Origin: JAGWBF01 sp963663025
GTDB taxonomy: Bacteria; Chloroflexota; Dehalococcoidia; Lucifugimonadales; JAGWBF01
Length of the DNA stretch: 64,000 bases
Direction: 5' to 3'
Assembly: GCA_963663025.1 (NCBI GenBank)
Contig: OY760073.1
Span: 1,798,001-1,862,000, forward strand
The notes beneath the pieces were generated by a model. The model did no database searches and was not told the origin of the DNA. It saw only the letters and a program-made list of their open reading frames with translations. Both the position numbers and the translations under genes were made by a program. Shown here piece after piece: positions 38,302 to 47,000 of this stretch (its first letter is position 1; every line of letters begins with the position of its first letter).

Positions 38302-39723
38302 TTACTGGATGACGAGGTACTGGCGGAACTGGTCCATGGTCATGTCGGCGCGGAGGTAGGGGTGGGTGTAGAGGGCCAGCAGCTTCTCCTCCAGGGGGGA
38401 GAGGGTGTGGGTCTGGGACGGGTCCGGGGGCCTGACGCTCATCAGGTAGTCGCCCTCGGGCAGGTGGCCTATGGGGAGAAGGGCGTGGAGGAGCTCGTGC
38501 TTGAGCACCTGGCTGAAGAACTCGTCGGGGGCGGAGATGTAGATGGTTGCGAAGCTCCTGTCCTCGACCTCCTCCCAGATGCTGCAACCGTAGCGCTCTG
38601 GGCAGTTGGCGGGGGACTGGACGCCCAGGTGGAGGAGGATGTGGGCTGTCTCCGCAGATGAGGCCTCGGACACCTTGACCTTGAGCTTCTCTTCCATCCA
38701 GGGTATGTGGGATCGGAACTTCTCCAACAGGGCCTCGCCCTCTACGAGGGTGTAGGAGACCTGGCCCGGGAGCCACTTCACGTGCCTGCCAAGGAAGGTG
38801 AACCTGCCCCCGCAGGAGATGTCGCTGGCTTCCCGGAGGTCCCGGCTGTCGGTGAAGCACTCCCAGACGGAGCGTTCCACCCGCATCCGCTGGTCCAGGG
38901 GCACGATGTGGTAGGTGACGACCCGGAGGCCGCACTCCGTCCCTTCGTTGCTGATGGACAGGCCGATGGCGTGGAGGTCCGCCCGAAGAAGCTCCTCGTA
39001 CTCCTCGGCGGAGGCGTAGCACCCCACGAGGAGGTCCTGAACGGGTATGAAGGCGTCGTCGCCCTCCACAGCCTGCTTGAGGGCGTCCAGCCCGGCCTGC
39101 TGTCGCCCTTGGTTGAACCTGGAGAAGGCGGCCTTCATGATCTGGGCGGGGTCGGGTGTTGGGCTAGGTATGGCTGTGGGTTTTTCGGGACCCTCGGTGG
39201 GTTCCAGCGAGGGCGGGGTGCCGGTTGGCTGCTCCGACGCCGCCAGGCGGTAGGTGACGACCCTCAGACCGCACTCGACGCCTGCTTCGCTCAGGGACAG
39301 GGCGATGCCGCCGATGTCTTCCCGGAGCAGCTCTTCGTACTCATCCGCAGAGGCGTTGCACCCTACCACGAACTCCTCGGCCGGTGAGAAGCCGGCGTCG
39401 TCTTCCTCGACCAGGTGGAGGATGCCCAGGCCGAGGGCTTGTCTCTGCTCGTTGAGCCTGATGAGGGCCGACCCGATGATAAAGGCAAGGTCCGGGGCGG
39501 GCGTAAGGGCAGCGGTCGAGGTGGGCGGGGGCGCCGAAGCAGGAGTGGCGGTAGAAGCAGGGGTCGAGGTGGGCAGGGGCGCCGCGGCCTCGGTGGGTTG
39601 TGCCGTCACTGGAGTGGCCATCGGCGTCGAGGTGGGTGTCGGCGATGGAGCTTCAGTCGGAGCTTCTTGGCTACCGCAGGCCATCAGCAAAGCCACGAGT
39701 AATGTCAGCAAGAAGATACGCAT
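38302..39723 (-). CDS. Lipoprotein with putative matrixin-like metalloprotease domain
   Basis: A 473-residue lipoprotein: LLVALLMAC (Cys16), long Thr/Pro/Ala linker to about residue 80, two copies of a domain starting (AL)IRLNEQRQALGLGIL / AFSRFNQGRQQAGLDAL and ending AGVECGLRVVTY / EGTECGLRVVTY, and a C-terminal domain with HELLHALLPIGH (409-420) followed by a candidate Met-turn (DYLMS). The zinc site resembles the HExxHxxGxxH of matrixins but with one extra residue before the third His. The repeated domain loosely recalls CAP-type LNEQR openings. Protease activity is likely but not certain given the altered spacing. Confidence 0.7.
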   Translation of the reverse strand: MRIFLLTLLVALLMACGSQEAPTEAPSPTPTSTPMATPVTAQPTEAAAPLPTSTPASTATPASAPPPTSTAALTPAPDLAFIIGSALIRLNEQRQALGLGILHLVEEDDAGFSPAEEFVVGCNASADEYEELLREDIGGIALSLSEAGVECGLRVVTYRLAASEQPTGTPPSLEPTEGPEKPTAIPSPTPDPAQIMKAAFSRFNQGRQQAGLDALKQAVEGDDAFIPVQDLLVGCYASAEEYEELLRADLHAIGLSISNEGTECGLRVVTYHIVPLDQRMRVERSVWECFTDSRDLREASDISCGGRFTFLGRHVKWLPGQVSYTLVEGEALLEKFRSHIPWMEEKLKVKVSEASSAETAHILLHLGVQSPANCPERYGCSIWEEVEDRSFATIYISAPDEFFSQVLKHELLHALLPIGHLPEGDYLMSVRPPDPSQTHTLSPLEEKLLALYTHPYLRADMTMDQFRQYLVIQ

Positions 39724-39827
39724 TCGCTCCGACCTCCGGCGGGCCTTATCCGGCTTCGGTCATCATATCATCCACCTTGCTATCCTGGAGCAAGGTCCCT
39801 GTGCGGACTTCAGGGCCTTTCAATTAG

Positions 39828-41630
39828 ATGAAAAAAGGGTACACTTGGCGAGTGAGCCAGGCTTCAAATCCGACCGGATCGACCCTCCAATTCGAGGCTG
39901 AAGAGAAGCCACCGCCGCTGACCGCCCTGGTATTGGGCGTGCAGTCGGCGGCGCTGGTCGTGGCCCCCATCGCCCTGTTCCCCATCATCCTGGTGCTGGC
40001 GGTGGGCGGGACAGCGCCGGAGATCGCCTGGGCGGCCTTCGCCATGCTGGTGGTCAACGGGGCCGCGACCATCCTCCAGGCCTTCCGCATCGGCCCCGTG
40101 GGCTCGGGGCTGTTCATTATCACCTACCCGTCGCCCTCGGCCATCCCCTTCTGCATCATCGCCCTGGTGGAGGGCGGGGCGGGCACCCTGGCGTCGCTGG
40201 TGCTGGTGTCCGGCCTCTTCCAGGTGCTGGTGTCCATGAGGCTCTCGCTGCTGAGGCGGGTAGTGACGCCGGCCTTCAGCGGGGCCATCCTGATACTTCT
40301 GGTGATCACCGTCGTCCCCGTGGTGTTCCGAAGCCTGAACGATGTGCCCGAGGGCGCCCACGCAGCCGCGGGGCCAGTGTGCATCCTGGTGACCTTCGTC
40401 CTGCTTGCAGGCCTGCTTATCAGGGGCAGCGTGACGTGGCGGGTCTGGTCGTCGGTCATCGGCATAGCGGCGGGAGCCGTGGCAGGAGTAGCCTTCGGGA
40501 TATTCGACTTCGGTCCCGTTAGGGAAGCCCCCGTCGTCGGGGTCCCCCTGGACGGATGGCACGGCATCGGGCTCAGCTTTGGGGTCGCCTTCTGGTCCCT
40601 GCTGCCGGCCTTCCTCTTCCTGGCCGTCATAGCTGTCCTCCAGGGCACGTCCATAGCCCTGTCGTCCCAGAGGCTGTCCTGGCGCGGCTCGCGGGCTATA
40701 GACTACCGAAGGGCGCAGGGCGTGTCCGTCTGCACGGGCTTGGGCAACCTGCTGGCCGGGCTTACGGCGGTGATGCCCATCGCCACCAGCCCCAGGGGCG
40801 CTGTGTTCACCCAGCAGACGGCCTGCGCCTCCAGGCACATCGGGATCATCACAGGGGCCGTGCTCATAGCGGCGGCCTTCTTCCCCAAGTCGTGGGGACT
40901 GCTGGTGGGCGTCCCCGCGCCGGTGACGGGGGTGTTCCTGGTCTTCATGCTCAGCCCGCTGGTGGTGGAGGGCATGAAAATGATCGTGCAGGACAACCCC
41001 GACTACGGGACGGCCGTTGCCATCGGCGCGGCCATACTGGTGGGGACGGGCATGCAGACGGGGTTTCTTTCGCTTCCGGTGGGAGACCTGTGGGAGAGCA
41101 TCTTCCAGAGGGCGCTGACAGCGGGGGCGGTGACGCTGGTGGCGTTGATGGTCGTCTCGGAGTTCAGGAAGCGGAAGCTGTGGCGGCTGCGGACGGAGGC
41201 CAGCATGGAGGCCCTGCCCCGGATCAACGGCTTCCTGGAGGAGTTCTCCAAGGGCAACGGCTGGGAGGCCCAGATGACGGACCGGCTGCGGGCTGTGGCT
41301 GAGGAGACGCTGGGGATCATGGCTGATCCCGACGAGGACGCAGCAGGAGGGCCGAAGAGGCTGCTGATGAGCGCCAGCGGGCACGGCAGCACGGCGGACC
41401 TGGAGTTTGTGGGCGCGGCCGGCAATACAGAGAACCTGGAAGACCAGCTAACGCTGCTGGACGCGCCTGCCCCCGAGTCGCTGGAGGTGGACATGGGAGG
41501 CGCCGGGGACTTCGTGGAGCGGGACACCTCGCTGCGCCTGCTGCGCCACTACGCGTCGACGGTCACCCACCGGCAGTACCACGACATCGAGATCGTCTCC
41601 GTGCGCGTCATGTCCCCTGCCCGGCAGTAG
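39828..41630 (+). CDS. NCS2 (uracil/xanthine-type) permease with extra C-terminal domain
   Basis: A 600-residue protein. Residues about 30-450 form an NCS2-type transporter with many membrane segments: LVLGVQSAALVVAPIALFPIILV, FIITYPSPSAIPFCIIALVEGG, VVTPAFSGAILILLVITVVPVV, and LLAGLTAVMPIATSPRGAVF. The C-terminal about 140 residues (INGFLEEFSKGNGWEAQMTDRLRAVAEETL...LRLLRHYASTVTHRQYHDIEIVSV) are soluble and resemble an anti-sigma/HATPase-like domain (RsbW type), with a degenerate ATP site. Purine or pyrimidine uptake is expected from the family; the tail could regulate it. The start is uncertain: ATG 39828 lacks a good ribosome binding site and GTG 39852 is an alternative. Confidence 0.8.
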   Translation: MKKGYTWRVSQASNPTGSTLQFEAEEKPPPLTALVLGVQSAALVVAPIALFPIILVLAVGGTAPEIAWAAFAMLVVNGAATILQAFRIGPVGSGLFIITYPSPSAIPFCIIALVEGGAGTLASLVLVSGLFQVLVSMRLSLLRRVVTPAFSGAILILLVITVVPVVFRSLNDVPEGAHAAAGPVCILVTFVLLAGLLIRGSVTWRVWSSVIGIAAGAVAGVAFGIFDFGPVREAPVVGVPLDGWHGIGLSFGVAFWSLLPAFLFLAVIAVLQGTSIALSSQRLSWRGSRAIDYRRAQGVSVCTGLGNLLAGLTAVMPIATSPRGAVFTQQTACASRHIGIITGAVLIAAAFFPKSWGLLVGVPAPVTGVFLVFMLSPLVVEGMKMIVQDNPDYGTAVAIGAAILVGTGMQTGFLSLPVGDLWESIFQRALTAGAVTLVALMVVSEFRKRKLWRLRTEASMEALPRINGFLEEFSKGNGWEAQMTDRLRAVAEETLGIMADPDEDAAGGPKRLLMSASGHGSTADLEFVGAAGNTENLEDQLTLLDAPAPESLEVDMGGAGDFVERDTSLRLLRHYASTVTHRQYHDIEIVSVRVMSPARQ

Positions 41631-41639
41631 GGGGGTGCG

Positions 41640-41985
41640 CTTGGCCCGGCCTTTCGCCACGGACAGAGTGCCCGAATGCCTGAGTTTCCTGGATTGCGGC
41701 CTCCGCCGCAATGACGGCGAGGGTTTTCCTCATAGCCAGCCTTCAGAAGCCCTGACTCCTGCCGGCCACCTTTTTCGTCATTGCGGCGGAGGCCGCAATC
41801 CAGGACGGAGCATTGCCGGCTGCAGGGTGGTTCTGATACAGGGGCATCATTGAAATCCCCCTCAACCCAACCCTCTCCCACCAGGGGAGAGGGGGTATTG
41901 CCCGTTCGCCTCAATGACGAGGCTGTGTCCGTTCGTCCTTCGAGAGCCTCAGGGCGAACGGGTGGTAGGGCCCAGGCTCACAAAA
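41640..41985. repeat. Last repeat cluster (families A, B, C)
   Basis: Reverse family A near 41691 and forward family A near 41778, both with GGAGGC centres, family C in reverse (CCCAACCCTCTCCCACCAGG) near 41862-41892 and family B near 41927-41965. Beyond this point I find no more copies in the window. Confidence 0.85.
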
Positions 41986-41992
41986 GTCCGTC

Positions 41993-42904
41993 TCAGCGGA
42001 TGGCGATGGAGCGGAGGAACTCCAAGGCGGCGGCGGCGCACTCCTCGGGCTTCTCGAGCTGCAGGAAGTGGGTGGCCTCGGGCAGGAAGTCGTAGTTCAC
42101 GCTCAGGATGTCGGACATGTCCAGGGTGGGGAGGTAGGAGAAGGGCAGGGTGGGGTCCGCGCCGATGACCTTGACCGGGCACTCTATCTCATCGAAGTCC
42201 ACGGCCACCCCATAGACGCTGGCGTAGTCGATCATCCGGGCTTCGTACTCCCGCGGACAGCGCAGCTCGTAGCCGTCCTGGTCCCCGGACTCGCGCAGGG
42301 TCGTCTCGGCCATGAGGTCGTAGGCGCCGGGCACGAAGCGCTGGAAAGGAGGCAGGAAGGCCAGGACCTCGGCGAATTCTGCACGGCTGCGGAACCAGTC
42401 GGTGCGACGTCGAGTCATGCCTGCGGCCCGTATGGCGGCCTCCTCGAACTCTCGGTGGCTGCGCCCCGGCTTGCAGAGTGGAGGGTCGAAGAGAAGCAAG
42501 GCGGAGAGGCGGCTGCCCTTGGAGGCGGACAGAAGGGACACTAGGGCAGACACTGAGTGGAAGACGCCCGCCTGGGTCTTGTGGCCGTAGTTGCGCTCTA
42601 TGGCCTCCAGGATGGAGTCATGGTCGGCCACCAGGGTGGGGACGTTGTGTGTCTCCAGGGCGCTGGGGGTGTTCCAGCCGTGGTTCCGCAGGTCGTAGAT
42701 GATCAGGTCGAAGTCGTTGGTGAACCGGGACCAGAAGGGGTAGTAGAGGTCGATGGCCAAGCCGTTGCCGTGACTCAGGATTAGCCGGGGCCCGTCGGGG
42801 TTGCCGTGTTGCCTCAGGACGATATGGGTATCGGCATCAACCTGGACTTCGCAGGTGGAGATGGGTTCGGGGATGTTCCAGACCCTTTCGGAGCTATCGG
42901 CCAA
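41993..42904 (-). CDS. Alpha/beta hydrolase of the polyketide locus
   Basis: A 303-residue alpha/beta-fold hydrolase: oxyanion region LILSHGNGLAIDLYYPFW, LIIYDLRNHGWN, nucleophile elbow GVFHSVSAL (Ser in HSVSA instead of the usual GxSxG), and a C-terminal His in LPEATHFLQLEKPEECA. It begins 3 bases after the phosphopantetheinyl transferase stop and is the last gene of the polyketide operon. A thioesterase-like role in releasing the product is a reasonable inference; the PKS itself has no thioesterase domain. Confidence 0.85.
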   Translation of the reverse strand: MADSSERVWNIPEPISTCEVQVDADTHIVLRQHGNPDGPRLILSHGNGLAIDLYYPFWSRFTNDFDLIIYDLRNHGWNTPSALETHNVPTLVADHDSILEAIERNYGHKTQAGVFHSVSALVSLLSASKGSRLSALLLFDPPLCKPGRSHREFEEAAIRAAGMTRRRTDWFRSRAEFAEVLAFLPPFQRFVPGAYDLMAETTLRESGDQDGYELRCPREYEARMIDYASVYGVAVDFDEIECPVKVIGADPTLPFSYLPTLDMSDILSVNYDFLPEATHFLQLEKPEECAAAALEFLRSIAIR

Positions 42905-42907
42905 GAT

Positions 42908-43678
42908 TCAGGCTTCCTCCGGTGGTGAGGTGGGGCCGGCTGGTGACATTTCGACGGCCAATGCGGCGGCGTAGTCCGCAGTGCCAATGTCCTCCAGGCG
43001 CCATGAAGTGTCGGGAAGATGGGGAAACCTGAAGCTGCCGGACTTTGCGCCTCGACGGATGTTGGCGGGCAGCTCGAAGCCGGAGGGGTCGGTTGAGAAG
43101 CCGGTGCCCAAGGCCTTGATCAGGGCCTCCTTAAAGGTCCAGAGCCGGTAGAATAGTGCCAGCTTCTCGTTCACTTCCAGGGCAGCGAGGTCGGCCCGCT
43201 CTTCCGCTCCCATCACGGACTCGATGAGGGCGTCCAGGCTGGGCTTAGGGATGCGCTCCTCCACGTCGATGCCAAGACGGCCCGAGGGGGCGAGGGCGAT
43301 CAGGCCGTGGCTAGCCGTGTGGCTTACATTAAAGGCGACGCCGACCCGCTGACCTGCCACGAGGGCGAAGGGCTTGCCATGATCTGACGTGGCGAAGGCG
43401 AGGCGCTCGTTGCTGCAGCCGAGATAATCACAAAGGACAGCCCGGAGAGCGGCGCGACACAGGGAGAACCGGCGTCGAGGGCCCGGTGTGTACCTCTCCC
43501 AAGCCGACCTCTCCCCCCGGTCCAGCCACTCAAAGGCTTCCCCTTCGTGGGCGGGATCAGGGTTCAGGTCAACGTGGACTATCGCAACGCCGGGCATGGT
43601 TGGGAGGGGCTTCCACCATGGGCCAGCCAACGCTTGACATGATGGGCTGGCGTCCGTCCCATCAACGACTGCCGTCAC
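42908..43678 (-). CDS. Sfp-type 4'-phosphopantetheinyl transferase
   Basis: A 256-residue enzyme that moves phosphopantetheine from CoA to a Ser of carrier proteins. Motifs: SDHGKPFAL, FNVSHTASHGLIALA, LGIDVEERIPK (Mg-binding Asp/Glu) and LFYRLWTFKEALIKALGTG (WxxKEA). Start taken as GTG 43678 with GAGGAA ahead; ATG 43597 is an alternative that still keeps the whole domain. Its position after the free ACP and the PKS shows the likely substrates: Ser2513 of the PKS and the free ACP. Confidence 0.93.
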   Translation of the reverse strand: MTAVVDGTDASPSCQALAGPWWKPLPTMPGVAIVHVDLNPDPAHEGEAFEWLDRGERSAWERYTPGPRRRFSLCRAALRAVLCDYLGCSNERLAFATSDHGKPFALVAGQRVGVAFNVSHTASHGLIALAPSGRLGIDVEERIPKPSLDALIESVMGAEERADLAALEVNEKLALFYRLWTFKEALIKALGTGFSTDPSGFELPANIRRGAKSGSFRFPHLPDTSWRLEDIGTADYAAALAVEMSPAGPTSPPEEA

Positions 43679-43711
43679 GAGGTTCCTCGCTTGGTTTTGA
43701 TCCTTGGGACG

Positions 43712-43957
43712 TTAACTGACCTTGGTGTCGAGGAATGCTATAAGCTCGCCCACCGTATTGTACTTGGCACAGTCCTCGGGGACGAAATTGACGTTAAACT
43801 CCTGAGCGACCACCTTGGTGAAGGCGACGAAGTCCACCGAGCTAACGCCCGAGTCCCTCAGACTGAGGTTCGGATCCAGGGGCCTGCCACTGGTCCGGCC
43901 TTCGATCTCCAGGTTGTCGTCCACCAGTTTTCGCATGCGCTCTTCAGTCGTTGCCAC
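43712..43957 (-). CDS. Free-standing acyl carrier protein
   Basis: An 81-residue carrier protein with LRDSGVSSVDFVAF, where the second Ser of VSSVDF is the phosphopantetheine site (usual DSL is SSV here), and helices ERMRKLVDDNLEIEG and ELIAFLDTKV. The frame opens at 43978, but GGAGGAG lies 5 bases before GTG 43957, which is the better start. It follows the PKS by about 100 bases, and likely supplies the carrier for the PKS's incomplete last module. Confidence 0.9.
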   Translation of the reverse strand: MATTEERMRKLVDDNLEIEGRTSGRPLDPNLSLRDSGVSSVDFVAFTKVVAQEFNVNFVPEDCAKYNTVGELIAFLDTKVS

Positions 43958-44063
43958 CAGATCTCCTCCAAGCTTCACTCTTGTGATTTATAGGTTCAAA
44001 GGACACCAATATAACAGCACCGGAAGCAATGTTCAATCAGGCAGGAACGGACACCACTGCCTG

Positions 44064-47000
44064 TCATCCTTGGCTACGACCCTGGACCCAGAAACTCCGA
44101 CGCTGGAAGGGATAGTGCGGTATCCCGATACGACGACGCTCCTCGCCGGCGTAGAGGCCCGCGAAGGATATCCCCGCCCCGGCCTCGTAGGCTGCAGAGA
44201 CGGCGTCCAGGAAACGGCGTTCCAGGTTTTCTGACCCGCCGTCGGGGCTGAGAAGGCCTTCGATAAATGCGGGACTCGGACCGCCGTCAGCGCCTTGGGG
44301 CCAGTAGGAGGAGAACGCCGGCCCTGAGGACGGGCCTACCTCGACGACCAGGTCCGCTCCGGCGCCGGCCAAGGCCCTTACGCAGCCCCTGAAGGCGTGG
44401 TTTTCATCGGACAGGCCCCGCCAGTGAGCTTCGCCTACGTCGTCGGACGGCTGGATCGCTCTCAGGAGCACGTTGCTGATCCAAGTTGAGGAGATCGTAC
44501 CCGTCTGCGGCAGGGCCAGCTCCGGGCCTGCCAGGGAGGCCGCGAGGCGGCATCCATCCTCCAGGCTGAAGAGGCCCGCCGCCCTGGCGGCGGCGATCTC
44601 GCCAGCCCCTCGGCCCAGCACCCTGTCGGGCTTGACCCCTACGCTCTCCCACAAGGCGGCGATGGCAGCTTGCATCGCATAGAGGGCCGGCTTCTGCCAC
44701 GCGGGGTCTTGGAGGGAATGTTCTGTGCCTGCTGCCCCGAACATGACATCCAACAGCGACACACCCCGTACATCCCGCATAACCTGGTCACACCGGTCCA
44801 GGACCGCTTTGGGAGCTGGACCGGACCGGTATAGGGCCTCGCCCATGTCGAGGTCAAGGTCTCCTTGTCCGGTGTATACGAAAGCCACGTTCACCATAGT
44901 GGTCCGCTCGGTAGCATCTGAATCATCTTCCGCCGCCGCTACGGTGCTGAGTTTCGCCTCCAGCTCGTCCGCATCTCCAAAGACCAATCCGGACCGATAT
45001 GGGAAATGGCTGCGTCCCACTCCAGCAGTCCATGACATGTCTGCGAGAAGGCACTCCCCTTCTTCAGGCAAGAGAACGGAATCGCGGCCCTCGAACCAGG
45101 ACTGGTAGGACTTCGCCAGGTCCCGGAGGGCGGCAGGGGACTTGCCGGACAGGGGGAGCAGCCTGGCCATCCTTTCGGGGACATCGCCTTGGGATTGGTG
45201 GCCATTAATGGGCCTGTCGTAGCCTTCCAATATGAGGTGAGCGTTGGTGCCCGATAGCCCGAAGGAGTTCACTGCCGAAAGGGGACGCCGGCTGGGAAGG
45301 GAAGGCCATTCGGTGACGTCGGAGGTGACCCGGACGGGCATCCGCTCCCAGTCGAAATTGGGATTCGGCTCCCGGAAGTTGAGGTGGGCCGGAATCGCAC
45401 CCCTCTTCATCGCCAGCACAGCCTTCATCAAGCTGGCCATGCCCGCCGCCCACTCGGCGTGTCCGATATTTGGCTTCACCGAGCCTACCAGGAGAGGCCG
45501 TTCCTGATCCCGACCCTCTCCGTACACTGCGGCTACGGCACGAAGCTCGATGGAGTCGCCCAGCTCCGTGCCGGTACCATGGGCCTCCATGTAGTCCACA
45601 TCCGAAGGCAATACGCCTGCCCTCTCGAGGGCCTCGCGGATCAGTCGCTCTTGGGCCGGGCCCCTGGGCACCGGAAGGGCGGCGCTGGCCCCATTCTGGT
45701 TGACAGACGAGCCTCTTATCAGGGCCCAGATCCTGTCGCCGTCGGCTTCCGCATCGCTGAGGCGCTTGAGGACCACCATGCCGCATCCTTCGCCACGGAC
45801 AAAGCCGTCGGCAGAGGCATCGAAAGCGCTGCACATGCCCGAGGGAGACAGCATTCCCATCTCGTGGTGAAATCGCACAATCGCGGGGGAGAGTGTAGCG
45901 TTCACGCCCCCCGCCAAGGCCATCTCCACCTCTCCCCGTTGCAGGGCTGCGGCGGCCTGGTGGAGGGCTGCCAAGGAGGATGCACAGGCCATATCCATAG
46001 GCATGGCCGGGCCCTCAAGACCCAGGACAAAGGCGATGCGACCGATCGCCAAACTCCCGGCGGTCCCAAAGTAAAGGTCCTCCTGCCCCTTGGACGAGAT
46101 CACGTCACGGTATTCGCTGAAACCAATGCCTACGTACACTCCAGTCTGGCTTCCCCTCAGACTCTCTGGGGCGATTCCAGCATCTTCCAAGGCATGCCAG
46201 GTGGTCTCCAGCAGCATGCGCTGCTGGGGGTCCATCATCCGAGCTTCTATCGGAGAGATGCGGAAGAACCTGTTGTCGAAACGGTCAATGCCCTCGACGA
46301 ACCCCCCCCTTCTGTAGAGGATGTCGTCGGCTGCCGGGTCACCGGTAACTCCTGCCCAGTCCCCTTCGTCCTTTCGGCCATCGGACACTGCCACTCCACC
46401 CGATTCCAGGAGGTCCCAGAAGGATGCCAAGTCCGGGGCTCCGGGGAACCGGCATGCCATGCCCACGATTGCCACTGGCTCACCCGTTGCCTCTCTTGTC
46501 ACCCTGGGGCGAGCCGTTTCGGGATCATCAAGCGTCTCTGGGCTGCCGGTCCCAAGAGCCGAGCCCAGCTCTTCGCGCAAATGGGAGGCCAGGGCGTTCA
46601 CGTTGGGATAGTCGAATACCGCCGTATTAGAAACCGTGCACAGCCCGGACAAGGCGCGATTCAGGCGGTTGCGCAGCTCCACGGACATGAGCGAGTCCAT
46701 GCCGAGATCGAAGAAACCCACAGTCGGAGTTGGAGGAGCAGGCATGCGCAGCACCGCCTGAACCTCCTTTTGCAAGAAGGAAACCAAGGCCTCCAGGGTC
46801 GTTGGCGCGGTCGCACCGCGAAGCTGCGCCAGCACATCTCCTGACGAGGCTGCAGTATCATCCGTATCGCCGCCGTCCGAGGAGAGCAGCTCTTCCAACA
46901 AAGGCGGACGTTCTCTCACAGCCTCTTCAAACACCGACCAGTCCACCGACATTACCACTGACGTGGTCGAGTCCTGGCGCACGAGTCTTTCGAGGGCCTT

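Noticed and set aside
17960..41985. Insertion sequences in the repeat zone
   Set aside because: No transposase frame, terminal inverted repeats or target-site duplications found; the repeats are short palindromes.
45384..46844. 486-codon frame antisense to the PKS
   Set aside because: Shadow of a GC-rich gene; the PKS frame has clear domains and the antisense has none.
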